Shown: positions 20,673 to 32,714, counted from the first letter of the stretch. The stretch: DNA of 64,000 nt from Anisodus tanguticus (GCA_034509755.1 CM067546.1:35052383-35116382); one strand, 5' to 3'. Numbers and translations are program-made. The notes: generated by a model not told the origin, from the letters alone.

Positions 20673-23450
20673 TGTCACGACCCGACCCGACGGGCTCGAC
20701 TAACCGCCCTAATAACGTCATTACACTAACCTGTCACACATAATCCAACTCACACTTAATAAGTCTGAAATTCGGCAGCATAACGCTGCAATATCAACAT
20801 ATGCCAGGGTAGGCAAGCCGACAAGGCTGCCTTTACCCCCGAATGTACCTGCCTCCTGAGGAGTCACAACTAGCCAACGCAATATACAGGCAAGCCGACA
20901 AGGCTGCCAACAGATAGTAACGTTTAAACATGGGAACACCCCAGCACATAATACAATAACATGACTGACCCAAACAGAGTCATAACCCTTACATACGTAC
21001 AACCCACCACCGTCTACGTACTATAAGAAGAAGAACGACATATGACGGGACGGGCCCCGTCGTGCCCCTAAATACAAACATAAGTCTAAAAGAGGTTCGG
21101 TACCAAAATGACAAAGCTCGGATCAAAGGAGCTTCCCAACCCGCCGAGTAGGGACCTAAACCGGAGGACCACCAACACGAGCACCCGTACTGCGGGCATG
21201 AACGCAGCCCCCGAGGAGGGGGGGGTCACGAAATAATGTACCGAGTATGTAAACATGAAATACCGCATATGAGATCATAAGTAGCCAACAGAAACATGAG
21301 ATCAGTATAAAAGTCAGGATCCAAATCCAACTGTGCCATAAACAATAAAAGTTAGTTGCCTTATAAAAATGAGAGTCAAGTCAAGAAAACATGAGTGTAC
21401 GTCCATATACATATATATACATCTGTAACGTAACCCGGCCCACTAGTGCGGGACTCGGTGGAATCATATCATAACCCGGCCCATGCTGGGACTCGGTAAA
21501 GTCATCTCTCATCTATGGATCCATCCTACGTAACCCGGCCCCCTAGTGAGGGTCTCGGTGAACAATGCAAGGCCGTGCACGAGTCGTAACCGGCCGGGAC
21601 TCGGTGAGGTGAAGTAGTAACACTTAGCACGAACAGATATCATGAGTAACCATATGCAAGTAAAAATTATCATTTGACTCTCAATAAAATCATTATAATA
21701 ATGTCATAATAAACTCTTTGCTGAAAAATCATAGGCACTTCTCATAACAATCCTCTTTAGGAATTAAACTGTATAAGAATCAAGTACGTCCGCCGTACCT
21801 TCATTAAAATAAAAATCATGCCAAAGAAAGAAGGAATAGTTCACATACCTCTTAGACGAACTAATCAACTCTATATTAGAGTTCGTCTCGTCTAGCACTT
21901 CAACCTATAACAATGGTAATACGTTCGTCAATTTTATGATTACTAGCATACTTTATATCGAATAACGACTTCTTATTCTATAAAAAAAATCGGGCAGCAC
22001 TTCCCCCGTTTATACATGTTTCCACAACTTCCAAACGAGGCTAATAACATCAATAACCAAGTACCAATTAAGGGCACAACCAAAACAACAATAAAGGGAA
22101 TTTACACACCCACTTCTCATGTAAATTTAGCCTCTTATTCCACCTTAAAAACAGCCCATGTTCCAACAACAACGAGGGTAGAATGTGAAGCCTTTCTATG
22201 CCTTTCCACACCCTTATTCCTTTAGGGCTTACCTTAGCAATTACCACACTTAAACATGCATAATGGTGACTAAATTTTCAGAATTATAACACCACAACAC
22301 AGTCCCTAAAACAGTCCATATACATCACCACATGTCCAACAATTTCATGCAAGTTCTTGGCCACAACATGTCATAATTCCATAACCCTTATCTTAACTCC
22401 TAAAATCCAATTTCGTATTTCAATACTTCCATATAACTAATTCCAACTAAATATCAATGTTTCCTTTCAATTTCATCATGCAATTAGTGATAATAATAAC
22501 CACAATAACCAACGAATCCAACAACACCAACATTTGTCCCAAGTTGGCAACTAGCCAAAAATGGTCACATGCAATGCTTAAATTTCAATTCTTCCTTAAC
22601 ACAAATTCATTACCTTAATTCTAACAACATGCATTCCAATTATATCATAGAAAGAAGAATTTTTATACCTCAAATTCGTCAAAACAGTCCGCAAATTTCT
22701 GCCACTGTTTGTCCAAAAATTCCCCACTGTTTTGTAATTTTCTCCTCCTTTTTGTTCACTTCTTCAACTCCAATTGACATGCAAGTGTTCTACCATGTTA
22801 AGCCATCATCCCTACACGTTTTTCTTCCAAGATTTCATCCCAAAAATCCCAATTTTCTGGGCAATTTTCGCCCAAGCAGTGGGCTGTTTTGCCATCGCTT
22901 TCGCCATCGATTTTGGTGTGGTTTTGCTTCTAATTTTTGGTGAAAAATGTAGTCTAGGAAGAGAAGATAACAACCTTAATTTTGGTTATGGGTGGAGGGT
23001 GATTTTCGGATTAGTGTAGAGGAGAGAATGAGAGGAGAGTATTTTTTTTGGTTAAGTTTGGAAGAAGATGAAGAGGTAAGTGTAGGTTATATAAAAAAAA
23101 ATCTGATTTTTTTTCTCCTTTTTTTTTACACTTTGGCCCCCAAGTTCTTCAATTAGTAAAACTCAAACCCACTTCTTTTAATTCCCGAGAATTCCATAAG
23201 CCTCGTATCCTCAATGCCATAATTTTTTTAATACAAAACTATTCCATAACTCCATTGGAATAAATTCATCTTCTAGGATTAATTCTCGTCGTCACGTGTA
23301 TAGCACTAAAGAAAAATTATTCCGGGATAACATCCGCTTATACACTAATTTCCCGTATTAACATATGTAAGCGTTCCTTATATTCAATATCCGAATCTTG
23401 CTTTCTTAATGACGTTCTTAATTATCGTCTTAATCTTACGAGGTGTAACA
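20673..23450 (-). repeat. 3' LTR of Gypsy E
   Basis: 2778 bp. On the plus strand it runs from TGTCACGACCCGACC to CGAGGTGTAACA. It contains repeated ACCCGGCCC...GGGACTCGGTG units at about 21430-21610. Frames inside it, on both strands, are not genes. Confidence 0.95.
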
Positions 23451-23462
23451 TACTTCCTCCTT
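23451..23462 (-). other. Polypurine tract of Gypsy E
   Basis: AAGGAGGAAGTA on the minus strand, directly before the 3' LTR. Confidence 0.8.
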
Positions 23463-23639
23463 AGAAACATTCGTTCTCGAATGTTCATAACAAGTCTAAT
23501 GCTAGAAAAATTTCGGCAGAGTCTCCTTTATAACTATGCCTATCCGCCTATATTCAGCCAACCAACAGATGCCACACAGGGCCACAATATATCACACATA
23601 TGCAATTCACCAATTACAATAATCAAATGGGGAGTTGAA

Positions 23640-24187
23640 TTGAATTACCCGGAGGCACGGGGAACAAATGAGGATACTTCTTCTTCATCTCATCCTCTCG
23701 CCTCCCAAGTCATTTCCTCCCTATTGTGGTTCCTCCACAATACCTTGACGGAAGCCACATCCTTCGTCCGTAATCTCCCGACCGGCGATCAAGTATGGCT
23801 ACTGGGGCTTTCCTCGTATGACAACTCTTTCGTCACCTGGACGTCATCTACCGGGAAGACTCGGAAGGATCACCAATACACTTACGCAACATAGATACAT
23901 GGAAGACTCGGATGTACCTTGCTTCCAAATCAAAGCGGTAGATCCAACTCATAGGCAACATTGCCTATCCTACGAATGATCCGGTAAGGCCCGATGTACC
24001 TTGGGCTAAGCTTCCCTTTCTTGCCAAACCTCATCACACCCTTCATGGGTGACACCTTTAGGAACACCCAATCATCAACCCGAAACTCTAAGTGTCGACG
24101 TCGATTATCGCATATGACTTCGTCGACTCGTGTCGCTAATAACCTCTCCCGAATGAGTTTCACCTTATCAACACCTTGCCGAACCAT
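23640..24187 (-). pseudogene. Integrase C-terminus and chromodomain-like end of Gypsy E
   Basis: Minus strand. 23930-24187 has DKVKLIRERLLATRVDEV, FRVDDWVFLKVSPMKGVMRF and LSPRYIGPYRIIRRIGNVAY, the GPY/F-type integrase C-terminal domain. Downstream and frameshifted are RVFHVSMLRKCIGDPS, SPVAILDRRS-like and DEMKKKYPHLFPVP, which match the chromodomain end of Tekay elements. At least three frame breaks lie in the last 300 bp. Confidence 0.8.
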
Positions 24188-24918
24188 GTCTCCGGGCCGA
24201 TCAACTTAGTCTCACCTACATCAAACCAACCAATAGGTGACCCGCATTTCCTCCCATATAAAGCCTCATACGGTGCCATCCGGATGCTAGAGTGGTAGTT
24301 GTTGTTATAAGCAAACTCAATGAGTGGTAAATGGTCATCCCGGCTACCTCTAAAGTCAATAATACTGTGCCCTCGCATATCCTCTAATGTTTGGATTGTA
24401 CGCTCCGCCGCCCGTCCGTCCGAGGGTGAAATGCGTGCCGAGACTCACTTGTGTCCCCAATCCCTCCGGAATGATCTCCGAAGTTAGGCGTAAACCGAGC
24501 TCCTGGCCCGATATAATAGATGTGGGGACCCCGTGCGGTCTCACTATCTCCCCGATGTACTGCACCCCCTAGCATAGTCCTCAGCTGAGTAAGTAGTCCT
24601 TACTGGAAGAAAATGGGCTGATTTCGTCAGCCTATCCACGATAACCCATATGGAATCACACCTCCGCTGAGTGCGAGGTAAGCCTGTAATGAAGTCCATA
24701 TTGATCACTTCCCACTTCCAAGTCGGGATCTCAATCTCCTGCAATAATCCACCAGGCTTCTGATGTTCAACCTTAACTTGCTGACAATTCGGGCACTGGG
24801 CAACAAATTCTGCTATGTCTCTTTTCATGCCATCCCACCAATACAAGCATCTAAGGTCATGGTACATCTTCGTCGATCCTGGATGAATGGAGTAACGGGC
24901 ATTGTGTGCCTCTCCCAT
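24160..24918 (-). pseudogene. Integrase of Gypsy E
   Basis: 24544-24918 carries the zinc-binding HPGSTKMYHDLRCLYWW...CPNCQQVK and the first catalytic D in WEVINMDFITGLP, then WVIVDRLTKSAHFLPV. The second D block, normally SDRG, is scrambled near 24490 into frames reading SIISGQELG and YYIGPGARF, which indicates small indels. 24160-24378 resumes with LPLIEFAYNNNYHSSIRMAP and ALYGRKCGSPI. Catalytic competence is lost as written. Confidence 0.9.
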
Positions 24919-24970
24919 AACTCGCCGTCGTAGCCCCGCAACATCGTGTACACATAATCGCCCTCATACC

Positions 24971-25560
24971 TCAAAGCACATCATCAGGTGTAACCTCAAA
25001 TAGAGTCTTTCCCTTTCGGAGAGCTGCATCTCTATACCGGGCCAGAACAGGATCCTCATACTGACGTCCCTTTACCTCTTCCACGATAGAGGAATCCGCA
25101 ACATCCCGAATAAGAATCCCGCTATCTCCCGAATCCGCCACTCGGACTCCAAGTCTCGCTAGCCTATGTATCTCACGAACCATCTCCCTTTTGTCTGGCT
25201 GCACATCCACCAAGCTACCCATGGATCTACGGCTAAGAGCATCTGCCACAACGTTGGCCTTTCCCGGGTGGTACAAGATATCAACATCATAGTCCTTTAG
25301 CAACTCTAACCACCGCCTCTGCCGTAGGTTCAACTCTTTCTGCTTAAAGATATATTGGAGACTCTTGTGATCCGTATAAATATCAACATGAACCCCATAC
25401 AAATAATGTCTCCAAATCTTCAAGGCATGAATCACCGCTGCTAGCTCCAAATCATGAGTGGGATAATTCTTTTCATGCTTTCTGAGCTGTCGAGAGGCAT
25501 AAGCTATGACTTTGCCATGCTGCATCAACACACAACCTAGCCCAATGCCTGAAGCATCAC
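24971..25560 (-). pseudogene. RNase H of Gypsy E
   Basis: A 186-residue open frame: MQHGKVIAYASRQLRKHEKN, DLELAAVIHALKIWRHYLYG, DIYTDHKSLQYIFKQKELNL, RRWLELLKDYDVDILYHPGK and ANVVADALSRR. The E and D residues of the RNase H core are visible. It continues into the RNase H-integrase linker. This is the best-preserved coding stretch of the element. Confidence 0.9.
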
Positions 25561-26463
25561 AATAAACGACATAACCATCCGGTCCCTCAGGAAAAGTCAG
25601 AACTGGAGCGTAGTCAATTTATCCTTCAACAACTGGAAGCTGTGCTCACAAGCATCCGTCCACTGAAACTTAGCTGCCTTCTGGGTTAGCCTAGTCAAAG
25701 GCGCTGAGATCGAGGCAAACCTCTCCACAAACCTTCGTAATACCCCGCTAGCCCCGTAAAACCGCGTACCTCGTAGGTGTCGTAGGTCCGGGCCAAGTCT
25801 TTACCGACTCAATTTTTCGTGTATCCACCCGAATACCATCGCCCCGATAATATGCCCTAAGAATGCCACCGAAGTCAACCAGAACTCACACTTGGAAAAC
25901 TTGGCATACAACCGTGGTGCCGGAGGACCCTAAGTACCGTCCTCAAATGGCCCGCATGCTCCCGCTCCGAACGGGAATAAACCAGGATATCATCAATGAA
26001 TACAATGACGAACATGTCTAAGAACTACCGAATACCCGGTTCATCAAATCCATAAACACCGCTGGAGCATTGGTCGTCCAAAAGACATCACCCTAAACTC
26101 ATAATGTCCATATCGGGTTCGAATGTTGTCTTTGGAATATCCGCCTCCCTTACCCGCACCGATGATAACCGACCGCAAGTCTATCTTCGAGAAGCACTTA
26201 GCACCCCGCAACCGGTCAAATAAATCATCAATCCCGGGAAGGGGTACCTGTTCTTGATGGTTACCTTATTCACCGCCTATAATCCATACACATCCGCAAA
26301 GTGATCCATCTTTCTTCCTCACAAATAACACCGGTGCTCCCCATGGAGATGTACTTGGCCTAATAAAGCCTTTCTCCAACAAGTCCCTCGATTGTTCCTT
26401 CAACTCCTTCACTCCGCAGTGCCATTCTATAAGGAGGAATGGATATAGGTTGGGTACCGGCAA
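25561..26463 (-). pseudogene. Reverse transcriptase of Gypsy E
   Basis: The RT start, LLEKGFIRPSTSPWGAPVLF and VRKKDGS, is open at 26266-26463. The rest is in pieces: LFDRLRGAKCFSKIDLRS, HYEFRVMSFG, and the catalytic FVIVFIDDILVYSRSER around 25970-26010 (both D intact). Frame breaks occur often where a CAG or CTG expected from family consensus reads as CG. Confidence 0.85.
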
Positions 26464-26583
26464 TACATCTATATCGAAATCTATCTCCCGCTCCGGAGGG
26501 AGACTGGAAGATCATCCGGGAATACAACCGGAAACTCACTAACTACCGGAATCGATCGAAGAGCCGGTACCTCCGCTTTCGTA

Positions 26584-27010
26584 TCATGCACCCGAACCAA
26601 ATGATAGATACAACCTTTTCTCGACCACCTTCCTTGCCTTGAGGTATGAAATAAACTTACCCCTCGGCGATGCTGCGCATTCCCTTTCCATTCTATAACG
26701 GCTCGCCGGAAACCGAAATCGAACCAACTTTTCTCTACAATCAACGTTGGCAAAACAAGAAGCCAACCAATCCATGCCCATAATGACATCAAAGTCGGCC
26801 ATATCCAACTCTATCAAATCTCGCTAAGGTATGACGGCTATATATCACCACCGAACAATTTTTATACACACGTTCGGCCTATAACCGAATCTCCTACCGG
26901 TGTAGCTACCTCGAATGGTTCTATCGGCTCGGATTCTATCCCTATTCTATTAGCAACAAGAGGGGATATGTAGGACAAGGTGGAACCCGGATCTATCGAG
27001 CATATACATT
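26584..27010 (-). pseudogene. Aspartic protease of Gypsy E
   Basis: Minus strand: IDPGSTLSYISPLVANRI at about 26940-26990 is the active-site region of the retroviral-type protease (DxGS). DFDVIMGMDWLASCFANVDC at 26700-26810 is its conserved C-terminal flap/strand. They are in different frames. Confidence 0.8.
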
Positions 27011-27109
27011 ACGAAAAAAGACCGATAGTATACCCGTAACAACATCCGGTGACGCTCCCGATCACGTCACGTGGCCAAAGCATATATGCGGTTCGGAGGA
27101 CCGCCGGGA

Positions 27110-28436
27110 CTAGAAACTCGCCACGACCTCTACCACGGCTCGCCGTCGGCGTCGACTACCCCACCCGGTGGGGCGCATAGCTATAGATGACGACGAACCA
27201 AAGCACCCGACCCCGTAGGCCGAGCCAGCCCACCTGAACCACCTATGTTGGGACACTCTCTCATCATATGGCCCTGACGGCCGCAAGAGAAACAAGCACC
27301 TGTGGTAGAACGACATTCTCCCATATGAAACTTACCACACCGAGAGCACCGAGGATAAGGTGGTCTCAACTGACTAGGGCCCCTATTCCTCTGAGAACCC
27401 GAAGCCCTGGAGTTCTGTCCGGCTCCTGAATACCGGGGCGGTCGAACCTCCTGCCCGTAGACTGTAGAGGAGCACTCGTGGCTGGCTGAGGTGAATATCT
27501 GACCTGCTGCTGGAACTGTCTGGCCTCGAGATTCGCCGAATAAGCTGCCGACCTAGCCCTCTTATGCTGGTCCCCGTCATGACCTCCATCTAGTTGTCGC
27601 CCTCTATGTCGGTCCTCAACCCCCGTGCATATGCCCGGACACGAGCAATATCCATACCCGCCGGAGAGCTACCGCCATACAACCATCGATCGATAATGGT
27701 CCACCCCCATCACAAAACGATGCACCCTATCTCGCCATATCTCGCTACAATAGTGGGTGCATATCCGGCCAATGAATCAAACTCAAGGCTATACTCACGA
27801 ATGGTCCCGCCACTCTGCCTCAACCGTAAGAATCCGTCCACTCTAGCTCTCCTCATCTCTCGGAGGCAAGAAGTGACCAAGGAAGGCCTCGTGAACTCAT
27901 CCCATGTAGCCGGAGGGACATCCTCTCCCCTAGACAACTCCCAAGACTCGTACCGGTTTGTAGCTATATCCCGCATTCTATACGAAGCCAACTCCACGGA
28001 CTCGCCCGAAGCCCCGATTACCCTCAAGGTACGCCGCATCCGCCGGGATAAACTCCTCGCGGGTCCTCCTCGGCCGAGACCCGAAAAACTCGGAGGGTTA
28101 CAACTCAAGAAATCACGAACCCTCAAACCGCCGGACCTAGGGTCGGCTCACGGTTCCTGTCTACGCGTTCGCCCTCGCTACCAAGCTAGTGAGCACTGAA
28201 CCGCATCTCTCATGGCCCCGTCCTCTCGCCCCGGCCGAAGAACCGGAGGCTCGTGTGCCGGGGCCTCGAAACCGGTGATGTTGCCCCCCGAACCGGAGCC
28301 CCCGGTGGTGGCGATGACGCGAGCTCGTCGACCGGGGCATAGATGGGTACGGGACCTAGTAACTCTCTCGAACTGGGCCGGTATCCCCCGCTGTAGACTT
28401 GCCCTTCTGGGCCGCTGTCGCCTTCTTCGGAGGCAT
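27110..28436 (-). pseudogene. Gag of Gypsy E
   Basis: Probable start at 28436 (MPPKKATAAQKGK), 190 bp after the primer site. The open segment 27710-28126 has SLSRRMRRTLRVIGAS, YRMRDIATNRYESWE, PATWDEFTRPSL and QSGGTIREYSLEFDSLAGYAP, the Retrotrans_gag domain. Near 27181-27369 are RCSRCGKFHMGECRS and the CCHC knuckle CFSCGRQGHMMREC. Frame breaks separate these blocks. The stretch 27380-27590 is rich in Gln/Ser/Arg. Confidence 0.9.
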
Positions 28437-28628
28437 AGCTGTAAACATCGTAAGTCGTCAGAAAGGAATCATCCTAATAACATAGCTCTATTGCACGATC
28501 TAAGAGATGAAAGAATAGAAACCAATCCTAGATGCCCCGTGAGCCTCCTCGCGTATAAGTATGGTGCACAACATACCCATACACAAGACTCTACTAGACA
28601 CGGTCTGTAGACATTCCGAGGACTAACT

Positions 28629-28640
28629 GCTCTGATACCA
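28629..28640 (-). other. Primer-binding site of Gypsy E
   Basis: TGGTATCAGAGC on the minus strand, complementary to the 3' end of plant initiator tRNA-Met. It lies three bases inside the 5' LTR. Confidence 0.9.
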
Positions 28641-28643
28641 CTT

Positions 28644-31431
28644 TGTCACGACCCGACCCGACGGGCCGCGACTAACCGCCCTAATAACGTCATTACACTA
28701 ACCTGTCACACATAATCCAACTCACACTTAATAAGTCTGAAATTCGGCAGCATAACGCTGCAATATCAACATATGCCAGGGTAGGCAAGCCGACAAGGCT
28801 GCCTTTACCCCCGAATGTACCTGGCTCCTGAGGAGTCACAACTAGCCAACACAATATACAGGCAAGCCGACAAGGCTGCCAACAGATAGTAACGTTTAAA
28901 CATGGGAACACCCCAGCACAGAATACAATAACATGACTGACCCAAACAGAGTCATAACCCTTACATACGTACAACCCACCACTGTCTACAGACCTCTATA
29001 AGAAGAAGAACGACATATGACGGGACAGGGCCCCGTCGTGCCCCTAAATACAAACATAAGTCTAAAAGAGGTTCAGTACCAAAATGACAAAGCTCTGGAT
29101 CAAAGGAGCTTCCCAACCTGCTGAGTAGGGACCTAAACCGGAGGACCACCAACCTGAGCACCTGTACCTGCGGGCATGAACGCAGCCCCCCGAGGAAAGG
29201 GGGTCAGTACGAAATAATGTACTGAGTATGTAAACATGAAATACTGCATATGAGATCATAAGTAGCCAACAGAAACATGAGATCAGTATAAAAGTCAGGA
29301 TCCAAATCCAACTGTGCCATAAACAATAAAAGTTAGTTGCCTTATAAAAATGAGAGTCAAGTCAAGAAAACATGAGTGTCTGTCCATATACATATATATA
29401 CATCTGGTAACGTAACCCGGCCCACTAGTGCGGGACTCGGTGGAATCATATCATAACCCGGCCCATGCGGGACTCGGTAAAGTCATCTCTCATCTATGGA
29501 TCCATCCTACGTAACCCGGCCCCCTAGTGAGGGTCTCGGTGAACAATGCAAGGCTGTGCACGAGTCGTAACCCGGCCCGGGACTCGGTGAGGTGAAGTAG
29601 TAACACTTAGCACGAACAGATATCATGAGTAACCATATGCAAGTAAAAATTATCATTTGACTCTCAATAAAATCATTATAATAATGTCATAATAAACTCT
29701 TTGCTGAAAAATCATAGGCACTTCTCATAACAATCCTCTTTAGGAATTAAACTGTATAAGAATCAAGTACGTCCGTCGTACCTTCATTAAAATAAAAATC
29801 ATGCCAAAGAAAGAAGGAATAGTTCACATACCTCTTAGACGAACTAATCAACTCTATATTAGAGTTCGTCTCGTCTAGCACTTCAACCTATAACAATGGT
29901 AATACGTTCGTCAATTTTATGATTACTAGCATACTTTATATCGAATAACGACTTCTTATTCTATAAAAAAAATCGGGCAGCACTTCCCCCGTTTATACAT
30001 GTTTCCACAACTTCCAAACGAGGCTAATAACATCAATAACCAAGTACCAATTAAGGGCACAACCAAAACAACAATAAAGGGAATTTACACACCCACTTCT
30101 CATGTAAATTTAGCCTCTTATTCCACCTTAAAAACAGCCCATGTTCCAACAACAACGAGGGTAGAATGTGAAGCCTTTCTATGCCTTTCCACACCCTTAT
30201 TCCTTTAGGGCTTACCTTAGCAATTACCATACTTAAACATGCATAATGGTGACTAAATTTTCAGAATTATAACACCACAACACAGTCCCTAAAACAGTCC
30301 ATATACATCACCACATGTCCAACAATTTCATGCAAGTTCTTGGCCACAACATGTCATAATTCCATAACCCTTATCTTAACTCCTAAAATCCAATTTCGTA
30401 TTTCAATACTTCCATATAACTAATTCCAACTAAATATCAATGTTTCCTTTCAATTTCATCATGCAATTAGTGATAATAATAACCACAATAACCAACGAAT
30501 CCAACAACACCAACATTTGTCCCAAGTTGGCAACTAGCCAAAAATGGTCACATGCAATGCTTAAATTTCAATTCTTCCTTAACACAAATTCATTACCTTA
30601 ATTCTAACAACATGCATTCCAATTATATCATAGAAAGAAGAATTTTTATACCTCAAATTCGTCAAAACAGTCCGCAAATTTCTGCCACTGTTTGTCCAAA
30701 AATTCCCCACTGTTTTGTAATTTTCTCCTCCTTTTTGTTCACTTCTTCAACTCCAATTGACATGCAAGTGTTCTACCATGTTAAGCCATCATCCCTACAC
30801 GTTTTTCTTCCAAGATTTCATCCCAAAAATCCCAATTTTCTGGGCAATTTTCGTCCAAGCAGTGGCTGTTTTGCCACTGCTTTCGCCACTGATTTTGGTG
30901 TGGTTTTGCTTCTAATTTTTGGTGAAAAATGTAGTCTAGGAAGAGAAGATAACAACCTTAATTTTGGTTATGGGTGGAGGGTGATTTTCGGATTAGTGTA
31001 GAGGAGAGAATGAGAGGAGAGTATTTTTTTTTGGTTAAGTTTGGAAGAAGATGAAGAGGTAAGTGTAGGTTATATAAAAAAAAATCTGATTTTTTTTCTC
31101 CTTTTTTTACACTTTGGCCCCCAAGTTCTTCAATTAGTAAAACTCAAACCCACTTCTTTTAATTCCCGAGAATTCCATAAGCCTCGTATCCTCAATGCCA
31201 TAATTTTTTTAATACAAAACTATTCCATAACTCCATTGGAATAAATTCATCTTCTAGGATTAATTCTCGTCGTCACGTGTATAGCACTAAAGAAAAATTA
31301 TTCCGGGATAACATCCGCTTATACACTAATTTCCCGTATTAACATATGTAAGCGTTCCTTATATTCAATATCCGAATCTTGCTTTCTTAATGACGTTCTT
31401 AATTATCGTCTTAATCTTACGAGGTGTAACA
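28644..31431 (-). repeat. 5' LTR of Gypsy E
   Basis: 2788 bp, nearly identical to 20673-23450. Many of the differences have CTG or CAG here and CCG, CGG or a one-base-shorter CG in the other copy. Confidence 0.95.
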
Positions 31432-31436
31432 ACATG

Positions 31437-31635
31437 CATGAATTCAGAACACTTCCACTCATGACCAGTATTGGCCATCTTCCTGATCAAGAATCAACGG
31501 GATGAAGTTCTTGATGTGGGTGACGGCGAGAGCCGGATGGAAAGATGGAGATGAGAGAGTTATGGGAGGAGTTTGGATGACGATTGGGTTAGAAGCGGAA
31601 GCATCAGAAGAGGTGGGAGTAGCTAATATATCCAT
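31437..31635 (-). pseudogene. Gag N-terminus of Copia A
   Basis: From ATG at 31635 on the minus strand: MDILATPTSSDASAS, SFHPALAVTHIKNFIPLILD and QEDGQYWS, then a stop and VEVF. This is the usual start of Copia Gag of this type. It is cut at 31432 by Gypsy E and continues at 20672 as YHVLDHIDDF. A leader of about 100 bp separates it from the primer site. Confidence 0.85.
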
Positions 31636-31733
31636 TAAATTGGAATCGAATGGAAGAGAAGAAAAATTTAAGAGTGGAAAAAAAATCTAGCAGTGGCCGA
31701 GAGAAAAAGAATTGTGATTTAGAGTAGGGTTTT

Positions 31734-31747
31734 GGCTTTTGATACCA
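31734..31747 (-). other. Primer-binding site of Copia A
   Basis: TGGTATCAAAAGCC on the minus strand, directly inside the 5' LTR; a variant of the initiator-Met site. Confidence 0.8.
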
Positions 31748-31952
31748 TGTAGAATAGTATTAATCTCCCTTGGGGAGGCTTTTCATTAATACAAATATAT
31801 ATAGTGTACAATGTGTAGAACCCTAGTACAATAATGAATCCTCTACTTACCATAATTCTATATCACTAAATATATACAAAATATATGGGATATATTCTAA
31901 TTATGGAGGTGAGATTGAATTGAGATTCTAAACCTATTAGTACACGTTAATA
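31748..31952 (-). repeat. 5' LTR of Copia A
   Basis: 205 bp, matching 15237-15442. It is followed by the duplication GGATC at 31953-31957. Confidence 0.9.
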
Positions 31953-31957
31953 GGATC

Positions 31958-32714
31958 ATCAAACTTTGGCGCCAATACCGTTTGAAACAGTCTTAAGTAT
32001 GCAACCCAATATCTTAAAACAATAACTAAAGTGCTAGGACATTATAAACCCTTTTGAAGACCTTTCACAACTGATAGACGAGGAACATTTTGTATTTATC
32101 TAAGTGTTCACATTGTTGATGATGTATTATCTGTATCCTTATATTATCTTGGGACATCTGTATCCGTACTTCATTATGTAATGTTTGGGGTTGAGTTAGA
32201 CCGACTCAATGTTCATTTCTTAATATGGTATTAGGTTAGATCCATGATTATTATTGTATGTCCAAATACGATTGAGGTAAAAAGGGGCTAAGTTTCAATA
32301 CGCGATATGAAAAGTACCTACACTTGTTAATTTCTTTTAGCCATGTTATGTTTTACACGCTCCAATTGACAGTGACCCAGGTTGATTGAGGGATAGTTAT
32401 GTATCTTTTTATATGATTTTAAACAATATTCACGTTATAAACTAGTTTGTCCATTATTTCAAGGGGATATAAGGGGGGGAGGGATTCCACTCCTTTTCCT
32501 TGCAAGCCCAATTCTCATGTGAGAGATGTCACTCTCTTGTTTTAGTCCATTTACTAACTCAATAATACACAATTCAATATAAAAATGAAGAATCTATTTC
32601 CATCACCAATGTGGAAGAAAATGTATTTCACATAAGATAAGAATGAATAAAGGAAAAGGGACCCACGATAATAAAAAAGGAATGAGAATTTCCTTATTCT
32701 TTGCATTATTATTT
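31958..32714 (+). other. Gene-free stretch with possible old LTR/primer-site remnant
   Basis: No gene. At 32185-32240 the text GTTTGGGGTTGAGTTAG, CTCAATGTTCATTTCTTA, then ATGGTATTAGGTTAG resembles the 3' end of a plant LTR followed by a decayed initiator-Met primer site on the plus strand. No downstream coding region or partner LTR is seen. Confidence 0.35.

Larger units (their letters stand above)
20673..31431 (-). mobile_element. Gypsy retrotransposon E (Del/Tekay-type chromovirus), inserted in Copia A gag
   Basis: A 10.8-kb minus-strand element with 2.8-kb LTRs (20673-23450 and 28644-31431), target duplication ACATG, an initiator-Met primer site at 28629-28640 and a polypurine tract at 23451-23462. 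Order is gag, protease, RT, RNase H, integrase, chromodomain-like C-terminus, i.e. Ty3/Gypsy. Long LTRs, the MPPKK gag start and the terminal KKKYPHLF motif support a Del/Tekay assignment (inference). The LTRs are nearly identical, so it is young, yet its frames are broken many times; see the CTG/CCG finding. Confidence 0.95.
15237..31952 (-). mobile_element. Copia retrotransposon A, carrying nested hAT and Gypsy insertions
   Basis: Minus-strand Copia element with short LTRs (15237-15442 and 31748-31952) and target duplication GGATC at 15232-15236 and 31953-31957. Removing the hAT at 16163-17067 and Gypsy E at 20673-31431, each with one copy of its duplication, leaves about 5.0 kb, a normal Copia length. 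The short LTRs and RT sequence suggest an Ale/Retrofit-like lineage (inference). The LTRs differ at roughly a dozen positions by eye, so the insertion is not recent. Confidence 0.9.

Noticed and set aside
21430..21610. Spaced repeats ACCCGGCCC...GGGACTCGGTG as a CRISPR-like array
   Set aside because: The units are imperfect and irregularly spaced, occur identically in both LTRs, and the DNA is a plant retrotransposon.
22569..22943. 124-codon frame, repeated at 30552-31001
   Set aside because: It lies within the LTRs of Gypsy E. It is present in both copies because the LTRs are duplicates, and no protein family is evident.
23409..23894. 161-codon plus-strand frame at the LTR/internal border of Gypsy E
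   Set aside because: It is antisense to the chromodomain-like end of the pol frame and crosses the LTR boundary.
27594..28199. 201-codon plus-strand frame
   Set aside because: Shadow of Gypsy E gag on the other strand, kept open by the low number of stop triplets in GC-rich DNA.
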